Shown here: piece by piece, positions 1 through 12,300 of the stretch
Numbering within the stretch: position 1 is the first letter of the stretch
Layout: the number at the start of each line of letters is the position of its first letter
NCBI GenBank assembly: GCA_963691655.1
Contig: OY829329.1
Coordinates: 20,412,708-20,476,707 of the forward strand
DNA length: 64,000 nucleotides
Reading direction: 5' to 3'
Source: Toxonevra muliebris
Taxonomy: Eukaryota > Arthropoda > Insecta > Diptera > Pallopteridae
Translations under genes and position numbers: made by a program
The notes under the pieces: generated by a model
What the model was told of the DNA's origin: nothing
Database searches by the model: none
Seen by the model: the letters and a program-made list of their open reading frames with translations, nothing else

Positions 1-802
1 GCTTCCTTTGAATAAAATTTTCCAGGTGCTCGTTAGAGATTTTAGTTCAATCTTGTTGTAAGACGTTTCACAGATTTGTAGTAGACGTCGAACAAAATGT
101 TCGTAATACTCGATTCAGTTAATGCCACAGGAGCTCGATATAATTAAGATCAGGCGACTGTGGCGGCCCCGACATGACTTTGACCTTTCCCTGTTGTTCT
201 TAAACCGTTTTTGCATATATTGACTGGTTGTATCGAACGAATCGTTGTCGTGCTGGCAAGTGAAACCATGATCAAAGAGGCGTAAAATGATATCCTTGAT
301 GATATTTAAATATATGGAACCACAAATATCTTGGACATTCACTCCTTGGTAATCCTTCTAGATCCAAAAACTTATAATTGAGATTCTTCGTTACAAAAAC
401 TTTTTCCCAATCTTCCATTGTTCAATTTCTGTGTCGATTCCAGTATCTTCTTCTTATTCGCTACTCTAAAAAAAGTTTTCTGGACTGCCACATGTCTAGT
501 AAAGTTCAATCTCAACAAGCCATATTTTAACTGTAGAAACATTTTTTAATTTAGCTCGCGTTCTGTTGATGTCTGCAGTAGTTTCAGAAGCGGTGTGGCG
601 TTTATTTCGTTTAACTAGAACTTGTTGCCAAATACAGATCTTCTACGCTGGTCGAAATTCTGGGTATCCCAGTACGAATCTTGTTCTTTACGTTTTCGAT
701 ACCACCACAGAAAATATTAACGTTATAGTCTAATATGGATCCAATTAAGAAAATTAATTTAGGCTTAGTGATTTCTGCTTGAACGACGACAATATATTTC
801 AC
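1..802 (-). mobile_element. Tc1-like transposase remnant (runs off the left edge)
   Basis: Minus-strand frames spell a broken Tc1 transposase. An N-terminal helix-turn-helix segment (RTGIPRISTSVEDLYLATSS, about 611-660) is followed by a degraded DES-type catalytic block near 370-400 and by HDNDSFDTTSQ near 210-250, which matches the second catalytic Asp motif QDNDPKHTS. Frameshifts and stops separate the blocks. The element belongs to the DD34E Tc1 group and is inactive. Its 3' end lies outside the window, and its right terminus was not located. Confidence 0.7.
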
Positions 803-829
803 GGTTCACACCCCTATAATAAAAGTGCG

Positions 830-3120
830 CTGCAAGTTGCGGTTTGAGCTCCAGATGGGATAAAGGATGCCGACCGTCAGTTTCATTTTTCTAGTGTCTA
901 TGTTTTCGCATGGACTTGGACCAAAATATTCTCAATTTCTTCCAGCTTGGTGAAATTTGAGCTTGCTTTAGGTGACGATGCGTTATACTTTTTTGTGATT
1001 TCGTCAATGTTAATATTTAGCACACCTTTTGTAGCTCCTTTCTCAAGCACTTAAAAATTTAATTCATAATACAAAATTTGATATTTGACACTGAATACAT
1101 ACTATATGTGAGCTTAACCATCAATATGTAGCTCAGCAAGCCGATGTCACCCACATAATCGAGATTTTCGTCGTCGTCCCCCCTTCACACTCATACTAAC
1201 CACAACTTTTTAAAATATCGTTATTGGGAATAAAAACCGATAAATAGTTCAAAAATTTAAAAACTCTAACCTCGTAGAGTGGAGAGAATGTTCAATGAAT
1301 GTTTAATAACTAAACAAAACATTGCACGCTCTCATGGATAACCCACCACTATGAACAACATTGCAACAAGAAAAGTGAGAGATTCCTTTACCCACTCTAA
1401 ATGTCTCTTTAGAACAAATTCAATTTCCCAAATTACGGATAGACTCAATACTCAGTTGGGAAAACACACCACGAAACTTTGCAGCCAAAATTACATTTTT
1501 TAGCCTTCTCTCTAAATCTCTTGCTGCTTCGAGTTACAGTTATTTATATCCTTTAAAATTTAGTAATATAAAATCAGTTTGTGTTGTACGTTAAGCTAGA
1601 AAAGACGTTGTCGTTGTATTAACGGTTATTACTCTCAGTTCATATAAGTACGAAAATTGTGTACAAGTTTTTACGCCAAACTTAGCACAGCGTAAACAAT
1701 TAAATTTATAAATATTAAAAAAAAAAATTTCTTCGATTAGTGAAAATTAAATATTGCAATTCACTAATTTTAAAAAAAAATAAAAAATTAAATATTCAAC
1801 GAGTAATCAATCAAAATTGAGGTGCATTATTTTTTTTATGCTCTACTTCTTTCATTGTGAACTTGCTTATGGTAAATTAAAATTAAATTGGCCAATTGAA
1901 CTATTTTTAAGAATTAAGATTGATTTATTACTGTGTAACCATTTAAACTAGAGGAAAATTTGATATATATATTTGTGCATAAATTCAGGTATTTTAATTC
2001 TGAATTTGAAATAAATTTAGTTGCCTTTTGCTCATTAAGAAACACAATAAATTCGCATTAACTTTCAAAGTGATTTTATAGTTATAAATAGGTATCCAAT
2101 ATTGTTGTTTACATTTTCGCAATTCAAAATATGTTTTCGCACAAAATAAAGTTTTAATAGAAAAAAAAAAATCGTTTAACTTCAACTCATGGGAAAGCCG
2201 TTAAAAAAATTATCACATACCCGTTTTTATTTTTGTCTTCCATCAAAAAGTTACTAGCTTTCTCGAATTGTCCCACCTTTGAGTTAATTTAATTTGTGTA
2301 TTAAAAAAAATCTAAAAAACTACAAGATTCTAGCAATTAAATTTTTACATGAAACACTCCAAGCTGAACTCGTAGTGAAAATAGTTGAAAATTAAAAAAA
2401 ACAAAAAAAATAAAAAAAAAAACAGCATAGAAAATTTTTTCTGCACTTCATCATATTTAAAAGCTCAAATAGAACTTTTTCTGTACGATAGCGCTACGTA
2501 AAAATTTCACTTATAGGTACACGAGATACCATGCCCACTTGACCGATTTCCCCCATTTCAGAACTTTACATCTTCATACGACGTTCATGTACTTAAATGC
2601 TATAACATTCAAATATGTGCACATTCTGGGCATTCAATCCAATATAGTATCCATATATAAAATCCACAACTGAATTAATCTGTGGATCGTGGTGAACGAT
2701 ATAGTATTGGAAAAAATGTGTATAATCAAAATTTAAGTATTACGATTACTTTAAGAGATAACATTATCATAATATTATTGCTATTCAACAACATTCCATT
2801 TAGTTTAATAGGGATGCAAAAATACATTTGAGGCTATTTATTATTGATAAAATTTTTGGTATTTTTTTTTTTTTTTTTTTTTTGAAAACTTACTTTTTCT
2901 ACATACTGTATGTTCACCATTGGAGGATATGCCAATTAAAAAATTGGGAAATTTCATTACGAAAATATATACCTTTTTCATTTTCAATTTGGGAGCCAAA
3001 TTTTTCGGTTTCATGGAATTTGATTGACTTTTTAATCATTGGCCAATAATTTTACTTATTAAAACTAATAGAATACAACTTATATTTTAATCAAGATATT
3101 TGTATTGCACATTGTCAATC
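830..3120. other. AT-rich sequence without recognised feature
   Basis: This stretch upstream of the Beat gene has A/T homopolymers and no open frame with protein-like composition. It may hold regulatory DNA. Nothing specific can be supported. Confidence 0.5.
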
Positions 3121-3143
3121 CCACTATGCGCTTATATGGGAGC

Positions 3144-3151
3144 TATAAAAG
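3144..3151 (+). promoter_or_regulatory. Candidate TATA box of the Beat-family gene
   Basis: TATAAAAG lies 191 bp upstream of the ATG. It would place transcription start near 3170-3180. No strong initiator motif is evident there, so the assignment is tentative. Confidence 0.35.
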
Positions 3152-3334
3152 CAAATCGGTTCAACGCTTAATCAAAAAGATAAACTTCAATTACCTGCAA
3201 TGTACGTAGATCATAAAATGCAACTTAAAACTTATGTCAGCATTCATCAAATAGTTACGACTTATTAAATCAGTGCACCAAGTTCCACATAATTTTTTGG
3301 TACTTTAAAACACTACCGCAATTCCAAACACAAA

Positions 3335-3395
3335 ATGCATGCACAATTCCTGGACAACATTGTTTTATTCACATTTGCTGTTTTATTAACAGAAG
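3335..3395 (+). CDS. Beat-family gene, coding exon 1 (signal peptide)
   Basis: The ATG at 3335 opens a 20-codon exon with a hydrophobic core (VLFTFAVLL). It ends at a GTAAGT donor at 3396 and leaves one base (phase 1) to join GAA in exon 2. The preceding AAA context suits a fly start codon. A further 5' untranslated exon is possible but not visible. Confidence 0.85.
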
Positions 3396-6300
3396 GTAAG
3401 TTTGAAACATATATATACTTGTATGTATTTACTTTTTACTTTACTTTATAAAGAATTGCTTAATATTATAAATAACCAATATTATTAGATATTTAAGTCT
3501 ATAATTCAAATTCAAAAGAAAGAACAATTTGCAAAATAATGGCGACAATTAATTAGTGATGCCAGCTTGCTCAGTGGAATGTTAGGCAGAGCTGCCAGAA
3601 GAAATAATGGCAAAGTCGCCATCTAACTATTACGAAGTCGCCAAACAACAAACAGAAGCATTGATTTAACAAATTTAAATGATAAATTATCAACATATTA
3701 AATTCATTTAATCATGCTGAAAAAATTGATATAAAATTTAATTATAGGTACGTATGTAGGGGAAGGGTGGGAGCGCCTAATAGATTTTTGGTTTAAGATT
3801 TCAAAAAAAGAAATCACTATCAAACAAAGTAATTAGTAGTTACTTGATTCTAATATCACGGATGTGGTGTAAAAAGAATATACATGTACGCTAAGGTTAA
3901 ATTAAACAGTGAATTAAAACAACCCCAGAATATATCCCCAAACTAAAATGTATATCGCCAGCTATTATCTAAAGTCACCATTTCAGTGATAAATCACCAC
4001 TTATGGTAGCCCTAATATTGCGTGTTAATCAGTGCTACCAGGTTAGGAGGTTTTCTCTTAAATTTAAAAGTTTAGTTTAGCGGAATTTACGTCTACATTA
4101 ACGATTTTTCATAGCATGCGATTTTTTATTTTTATAGTATGCAATTATCTCGTAGTTAGGTATTATATGGTATAATATTTTACTCTAAAGATGGCATAAC
4201 AAAATTTAAAAGATTTAATGAATGAGGAGGAATCAAGAAGAAAGCGACGTTTTTGGATGAATCCACAGCTTCAATCAAGGGGGCTACATAATTTACATCT
4301 TTTAAAGGATAATTTATGAGAAAATGGAAGGCATATTAAAAATTTTGGAAATGTTTTGCTTTGCGCTTCACTTCTTCAACATCTTTTGTAAATTCATTTG
4401 AAATTGGCACCCAACCATTTTTTTCTAAGCCACTTCTATTATAGTTTGGGTTTTTATAATTCCACAGGCATTCACATTGACTGTAAAGATTTATAAGTGT
4501 AATTGTTTCAGCCATATTCCACTTAATTTTTATCTCTCGATATATATATTTTTTTTTTTTTTTTGTACGCCATTTTGCAGTTAATCGTAACAATGTGACT
4601 GTTGAAAAAATCTTAATTTTATTGAACGCACTCGTACTACTACAAAGACCTGAGCTTTCTTTTGACGCAAAAAGGAAAGTTCCTTTTTGAAATTTCCACA
4701 AAACTTTGTGCAAGTTTGAGTCTGATCGATCTTTCAAGTGGGTTCCATGTAGTGTATTGTCACATTTGAAGTCACTTTTAATTTTCAAAAAGCACCAAAA
4801 TCAGCGGGAAAAGCGCTGAGTTGGCCACACTGTCTAGGACAACTCTTTCTATTTTTTCCATCTTTCATATGGAGTCAAACCATTGTTCGACGACGTTTTT
4901 ACTGCCCACGACAGCTGTACCCGTTCCGTTGACCGCTTTAAGTGAGGAACAGAATGTGAAGCTGAAGCGTGAAGTAACAATCTGTCAAAAGTAATATGTA
5001 TACATTTTTATTGTAATGAAACACAATGTGAAGTTGTCACTGCTTCTGAAGATGAAGCGTAAAATAAGAACTTTTCAACTTTGTCGCGCTTTAAGCATAA
5101 CAACTTATTGTCAAAATAGAAAAGTGGAAGAGTTAACTGAAATATTTATAGAACTTAGGGAGAAAAATATGGTTGTACGTGTTTCCAATTGCAATAGACA
5201 TGAGCTTCAGAAGTGCACACACATCCTGTGCTTCAACTGCGTACTTCACACTTCACATTCTATTCCAGTTTTTACCGTCGTATAACGCAATTATGTTACA
5301 ATTTTACTGCCTTACGATAAATTGTAGACAAGTATCGATATATTTCCCTTTCCTAGTTACAATTATCGATAGTTAATTATGGCGTTCCTTGCTTCCCATC
5401 CCTAGTTTGAATAAAAGTTTAAATAACCAGCAAAGTTTTACTTCTACCAAAAAGGAATATTACTTCACAATTTTACGGCATGCAAATGGTAAGTAGTTCG
5501 ATTTGCTATTATATTTACAATACAAAAATAAAGTTAACTTTTTGGTATGACCAAGTTAATCAGATTCCGCTGTATTTTCCAAAAAAGATTCGGCGTCTTT
5601 GCGTTCCACCACCTCAGTATAACATACACAAGTACAATTCTGAAGAACTGTTCAAAAAGGCGTGGAAACCTATCTGAAATAAATAGAATGTTGAGGTTTC
5701 AGAGCAGAAGATATAAATAATTGAAAACTTGTGTTTTTTTCAATTTGCTCTACACTCTTAATATTGTCGAAAGAGGAGGGTCTTTAGGGCTTGCTAAATT
5801 CAAGAATTCTTATTAATGATTTAAAATAAAAGTTTTTTCACCGGCACCTATCTAAAGTTTTCTGGATTCGCACATTCTTCAATTGCTTAATATTAAAATA
5901 AAAGACAATTTTGCAATTTAAGTATTTTATTTTTATATTGAAACAGAAATTAATTATATTGAATGGCAAGTACTTAAAAATTTGTCTTAAGTTATGTTAA
6001 ATAAATCACGTATTCGAAGATTCGTTGTTTGTCAGTCCCATCAAATAATCAATTGAGAACGGTTTGTTATTAGGTTTTTGCTGCAGTTTCTTTTCCTCCT
6101 CTCCCAAATGATAAAGGTAAATCTGAGTACGTATATACATTTTTGCGAAAAACTTATATTCCTCGTTAAATCTTTTGTAATTTGCTTCCATCAGAAGACG
6201 GGCTATTTTTTTTGCACGCCTACTTGCACGGCAGGCTTCAGTGTTTTTGTCTCTCCGTTCCTGGTCTTTCGGTGAACGTTGTTTCTTTGGGAAATTGCGC

Positions 6301-9300
6301 ACCATATGTTTATGATATTTTAAAGTATCCTCCAGTTTTTCGCTTGGTATCAGTGACAGTTGTGATAAAGGTATTGTTGATGGTAATAGTATTGATAGCG
6401 TGGATAGACCTGATGGCTGGGGCAGAGATGATGGTGGTGGTACAGATAATGGTAGTGGTACAGATGATGGTGGTGGTACAGATGATAGTGGTGGTACAGA
6501 TGATGGTGGTGGTATAAATGATGGTGGTGGTACAGATGATGGTGGGAGTAGATATGATGGCATTGGTGTTAACGGCGATGGTACTGTTGGTGGCGATAGT
6601 GCAAATGATGTTTGTGATTCTTCTGTTGTATGTATTGGTGATGGTATTGCATGTGGGAGTACAGGTGTTGAGGGTGTACGTCCTGGAGTCGATGTAGTTG
6701 TAAAAAATATTGGTTTACGAGTTCCAATGGGTATTATTGCTCTCTGTAATATTTTATCACTAGTATTCATTTGCGTGGAATCAACCTTTACACGCTTTGC
6801 GTAACACGGTGCTGGCGGCGATGAAGTCATGGCACGTTTTCTTCTGGCACACGAAATTGCTGATGACGAAGTTGTAGGTGCTGTAGCTAAAGTTGTAGTA
6901 GGTGATGCTAGAAAATTGTTTTGTTTTTTTTTACGATTATTTGAAGGCGATATTGATGGTTGGTAATTTTCTTCGGTAGCAGCTTTTCTTGGATGAGTAT
7001 AAGCTTGTGTATAGTTAACACTGTTTTGTTGGCTTACTATAGTTGATGAAAACGGGCAAACTCCTTGTGGTTTGCCTTCGTAGATAAAACTCTGGAATAC
7101 AGACTTAGTTTTGAAGCGTAATGCTGCCTCTGTCTTGGAAGCCCTTTTAAATGAATTTAAATTTGATATCCCAGTGGTTGATTTTCTTGCAACATTTGGT
7201 TTTGTAAAACAATTGAAATCAGTACAATTGGATAGGTCATCGCTTCCTCTTGATTCTGAGATATTTTTAATGGCTTCTCTCAAAGTGTTCAGATGCTGAT
7301 TGTCGCAGCCAAGAAGGGAAGGCAAAAGTGGTTGCACTTCTATTATATTTACATTATTTGAATCCGTTGTTTGTGTAGAACGATCACCGTCACCGTCTGC
7401 AGAACTTGAAGTCGATGCCGGGTTATTTTCAATGTCACTTGAAGATTTGTTTTCACTAGCCAATATTTCCACATTTATTTGTTCTTCTTCTTTTTGAGTT
7501 GTCGAAGAATCTGCGTAAAAGCATAAATATGCATCACGTCTGGTTGAAGGCTGTTCAGCTTTCCTACTGAATTTTTTATGTTGATATTCACTCATTATTT
7601 TCTTGAAATAATCTAAAACACTAAACGAATGTCTCTTGTTACAATGAAGTTGATGAATAATAACTCGCATATAAATTTTGGTGGCTTTTATAGGGTTCAA
7701 TTCTTGTACGAAACAGGAAGTAAAGAATTGATGATAACTGCAGCATGCGATTTTTTTTCGCAAGCATCAGAGGCGGGTTTAAAAATATTTATGTTTTTTT
7801 CATATGACAATGAACGCACTAGCCCAAGCATGTGTGAAAGAGAGGTAGAAAATTAGGTAGTAAAAAAGAGATGGAAAGAATGCGCAAAAAAAAAAAAAAA
7901 ATCGCTCGTTTGTCTAGACGGGCGATTGTGTGAAAGTCAGTCTGATAGAGATAGCTAGTAAGAACAAAATAGGTAACTCTGCTCTCTCTTACTACCTATT
8001 TTTCTACCTCTCTCTTTGAGACTGGCTGAGTATATCATGGTTGCGCATGAAGTACTGAAAATTTTTCATCTCGTGCCGCCCCTAAAATAATGACGCCTAT
8101 TATAGGGCGTCATATATATATAATGGATATGGTCGATCGTAGTTAGGATTTGTATCTGTATTTGCGAAAAAAGAATTAGAATTATTAGAAGCTCATGTTA
8201 AAAAAACAGTGTTGCCAGATAGCTAAAATGACTTTTCCTAATTCTGGAGAAAGAAAAGGTTCAATTTCTTATTAGAAAAAAGGCAACCCATGGAAGGAAA
8301 GACGGTAGTTTTCGTTTTTTTTTAGCAACATTTTATATACTATTATGGGAAGATACCATAAGTTGGTCTTAGAAGAAATATAGAAGAGAGAGGAAGAGTA
8401 CAGCGATGTCGGTAGTTTTCTCCATGTTTCCATGCAGATATTTTCGGTTTTTTCTTGTTCTCAGTATTTTTCGCATGATCGTGTTGATCTAGCTAGTCTC
8501 GTAAAAAATATAAAAAAATACAAAATAAAAATTTTAGAATGTAAAAAAGTCGGTTTTTCCATAAATTGTTTGTTTTATTTCATTCTTCTATTTTTTTTTT
8601 TTTTTTTTTCATTTTCCATTCGCATTCATGCAACCAGAACAGATCATTTTCCAAAAAAAACGTGTTTTGCGTCTCGTTTTATTACCTCCTGCGAACAAAG
8701 TTTTCCTGCGCAAATAAGAGGGGAAGGTGGGAAATAGTGGGAGGGGTTGTGGCAAAAACTGTTTATACATTTTATATTAATTAGGAGATTCTAATTGTAT
8801 TTCTCCCCAAAAAATTCTGGAATTTTGAACCCAAAAAATTCTGGTATTTTTAACACAAAAAATTCTGCTATTTTTATAAGAATTCTAACAATCTGCCAAC
8901 TTCTCATCGTTGTAATGAGTCATTGCAAATAAAGTGAGGAACAGAATGTGAGCTTCAGAGGTGCACATTCTTTTCACATTTTGCTTTGTCGCGCTTCATT
9001 GTTTGTTACGCTACATTCTGTTCTAGTCTTAAAAGTACTCTCACAAACGAAAAACTGTTTGTTTACATAGCATGTGCGTAGAAGATAAAACTCCATGGGG
9101 CACCTATCATAAATCCTTACAACAATTAAAAATTTATTTCGCTAAAAACTTTCTTATTGATTGTCTTATTTTTGTTTTATTTGCTTTTCTTTTTTCTTTA
9201 ATGTTCGTGACATTTTGCTAATCTTTTTGTTTTAAGGTTGTTTCGGGATCAGTTCGATATTTTTCTAAGTAATTTTAGTTTTATTTATGCTTGTTTAAAA

Positions 9301-12300
9301 TGAAAACAATTTTTTTTTTTGCGATTATTTGTAATTACAATGCAAGTATGTGTGTATGTATGTTTCCTTATCACAGTTGATGGATGCAGTTTTATTTGCT
9401 GCTTGTCATTGTCTCTGTCAATAGTTTATGTTTTCTTCTATCTTTTATTTAATTTTAAAATTCTTATACATTGATAAATTTACCATTTCTACATTATCTA
9501 TAAATACAATGCAAGATTGTAGGTATGCTTTAAAGACCGTGATCGAGCTCAAAGTCATTATGCACAGTGCTATGAAAATTAGCATAAATTTTCTAAGAAA
9601 ATCAGCTTGAACTTTAAGTATCTTGTATCTATATAGAATTAGACATATAATGAATTTAATATGTAGGGAAAGAAAATAATGAGTACTCGCTGAATCTGGT
9701 ACCACCGGTTCTTATATTTCCCAGGACTACGCAAACCGCATGAGTAATTCATTCCCCGTTCCACGTGGGCTGAAGATTTCAAAGCTTTTCGCACTGCCAA
9801 GATAGTTCTTTCTTGATCAAATTCAAAGCAGACGTTCACCCATACTTTTCCCTCTTTGCTTTTCTTTTTTCTTCGTATTTTTCTTTCCCAAGCTACATAA
9901 ATCTTTGCATTTATAAATGTATTTCTTATTTCTAAATCTAAGTGCCTGGCACGATTTGCGATTTCTGATAGATTAAGTATCTGATGAACAAGAGCTGGAA
10001 ACAGGGAACTACACCCTGGGAGTGTTTGTCGATGTTGAAGGGGCTTTTGAAACGCTACCTTCGATTCGATGTGCTTTATAGCCAGACAATATGGTGCTGA
10101 AAAAATCGTCATTCAATGGATTCATGCCATGCTATCCGAATGGCTGCTTATCACGGGGGGGGGGGGGGGGGGGGGGGTGGGAGAAAACGAAGACAGTGCC
10201 ACGGTCGAGGTAGAGAGAGAATGCCCTGAAGGATGTGTACTTTCCCCTCTTCTATGATGCTTCGTGGTGGATTCTCTTTTTAATGATTTGCAGAGTCTTG
10301 GAGTTCACTTCCAAGCGTCTGCTGACGATGTGTGGGTACTAATCTCATAATAAGGTTTGGTGCGATCTGCATGATCTTTCAGTGAATCCTAATAAAAGTA
10401 TCTTAGTTCTCTTCACTAGAAAACGCAAGAAGGACGACTACCAACGATGAAGGAAATAACACTAGAGTTGTCTTCTGAAGTTAAATATTTAGAGATAACC
10501 TTAGATTGCAAACTGTTATGAAAGACGCAAAATTGGAGTCTGAATCCAGCTCTAGCATACTGGTTATATATCGCTATTGTGAGACCTAGTGTTACTTATG
10601 CCTCCGTGGTTTGGAGGAGACAAACTTTGGTTAAGTCCACAGAATCCTCTCTGACCAGGCTTCAGAAAAGTGTGTGCCTGGGTATCACCGATGCAATGTG
10701 TACTACATCTGATGATGTTTTTAATGCTTAACTTGATTTGCTTCCTTTGGTTTCTCAAATCTTGTGCCTTGTATCCGCTTCGGAAGAAGATATGATGTCA
10801 GGTTCCCGGAACGAGATCAATGCTTAAGTCCAGAAGTCACACTCCGGGGTCTGTGTCATGTTATCTACACCGACGGATCCAAAACCTCAAACGGAGCTGG
10901 ATCCGGTTGGTACTTGAACGATGAGACATAGTACTCTTTTGCCACTGGATAGATATAGTCTGTCTAACGGAGGATTTCGGTATCCTGCACGTGGCTGGAT
11001 AATTGAGAAGAAATGGCGTGAGAAGTGCATTCGCATCTGCAGTGATAGCCAAGTTGCACTGAAGACCTTTGCTAACCCTGCCAGCTCTTCAAAATTGGTC
11101 AGCGAGTGTAGGGCAATGATGAATAGTGTTGCAAAACGCAATAAGTTATGCCTTATATGGGATCCAGGGAATGTAGGGAATGAACTAATTAATGACGGAT
11201 CTGCAATTGCACCATGGGGGGGGGGGGGGGGGGGGGGGCTGAAGCAAAATTTATAGTGGAGTGAATTGATTAAAATTAAAGCCACGTCGGTGTCGTGTGA
11301 CGTTTCATAGTATGTGTGAGTTTACTATATATTTTGCTTTCAGCTAAAAAGTATGCAACACATAATTTTTACATCAAATACGGCTTTTGTTGCATAGTTT
11401 ATTTTAGTTTTCTAGTTTATTCTTTCCTGATTGAAATTGTAAAATAATATCAACATTGGGAGATTTAGGCGTGCAAAAAGCGAAGAAAGTGCATTGCAAA
11501 AAGAAAAATTTTAAAAACTCTATTCTTCCGCTTGAGCTAAAGACTTAAACAGGGGAACAATGCCTGGCAAGTCCTGGTAAGGTCAGTGCTTGGCTTTTGT
11601 TCCGATGTTCCGGGTATAATTTTACAGATTTGACAAAAAAAATAAATATATTTTTTTTTTAAGATATTTTATTGCCTGACAATCTTTTTCAAATATTTTT
11701 CCCGAATGAATATAAAATTAAAATTTTTTTAAACAATAAAAATTATGAAAAAATGATTAAATTTAATTTTAACAAACAACAGTAAAATGAACAAAAGTGT
11801 TTCCGCTGCAAGACTACTACGATTTTTTCGTTGCATGCTACTTGGTCTGATAACAATGTTTTTCTTTTACTTGATGAGATTGCCAAAGGAAAGAGAACAT
11901 AGATATATGAAAAAATTGTTTAAACAAAATAAAAACGCCACAACAAATAGAGCTTCCATAAGAAAAAAAACCTGAATTTAAAAATCAAGAATCTACCGGG
12001 AGCAGTAGAGAAGCCGCTCGGTTCGGATGATTGTAATGATTTTCTAATGTTTTTTTTTTTTTTTTTGTATCCATTTATGTACTTTTTATTTAATTTTTTT
12101 ATTTTTTCTCCGAAAACGTCCATGTGTCCAGGTACCTAGAATAAGTGGACCTGCGAATGACTCGACACTAAGTTGATTGAAGATCGGCAGTCAAGAACTA
12201 GCTTTGATGTAGTAAAAACAAGGGACATAATTGCTGCTTGGCTTTCCGTGTAAATAGGAATATTCGTATCGAATGAATCGTTACAAACAAGCCAATTAGA

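Larger units (their letters stand above)
9970..11245 (+). mobile_element. LINE relic: reverse transcriptase and RNase H, with two poly-G runs
   Basis: Broken + strand frames give LGVFVDVEGAFETLPS (RT motif A), RYGAEKIVIQWIHAMLSEWL, then CPEGCVLSPLL (RT motif B), SADDVWVLIS (the RT ADD box), SVNPNKSILVLFTRKRK (RT thumb side), and at about 10860 VIYTDGSKTSNGAGSG (RNase H catalytic Asp). Many stops interrupt it. The RT plus RNase H layout suits the I/LOA-type LINE groups, though the clade cannot be fixed by eye. Two runs of exactly 23 G break the frame at 10155-10177 and 11216-11238. Confidence 0.8.

Noticed and set aside
4033..4832. A complete hAT transposon with TSD
   Set aside because: The ends look similar, but the flanking 8-mers (GTGTTAAT and TCTAGGAC) differ, so the element was not annotated as such.
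6400..6804. 134-codon + strand frame of Gly/Asp repeats
   Set aside because: Antisense shadow of the Pro/Ser repeat of the bZIP-like gene. The minus strand holds the basic-region motif, TATA box and poly(A) signal.
7596..7763. N-terminal extension of the bZIP-like protein (first 56 codons of the long frame)
   Set aside because: The TATA box at 7692-7685 lies inside this stretch, so the earlier ATG codons would fall upstream of or at the transcription start.
9639..10112. 157-codon minus-strand frame
   Set aside because: Opposite strand of the LINE relic, where RT motif A reads on the + strand. No domain on the minus strand.
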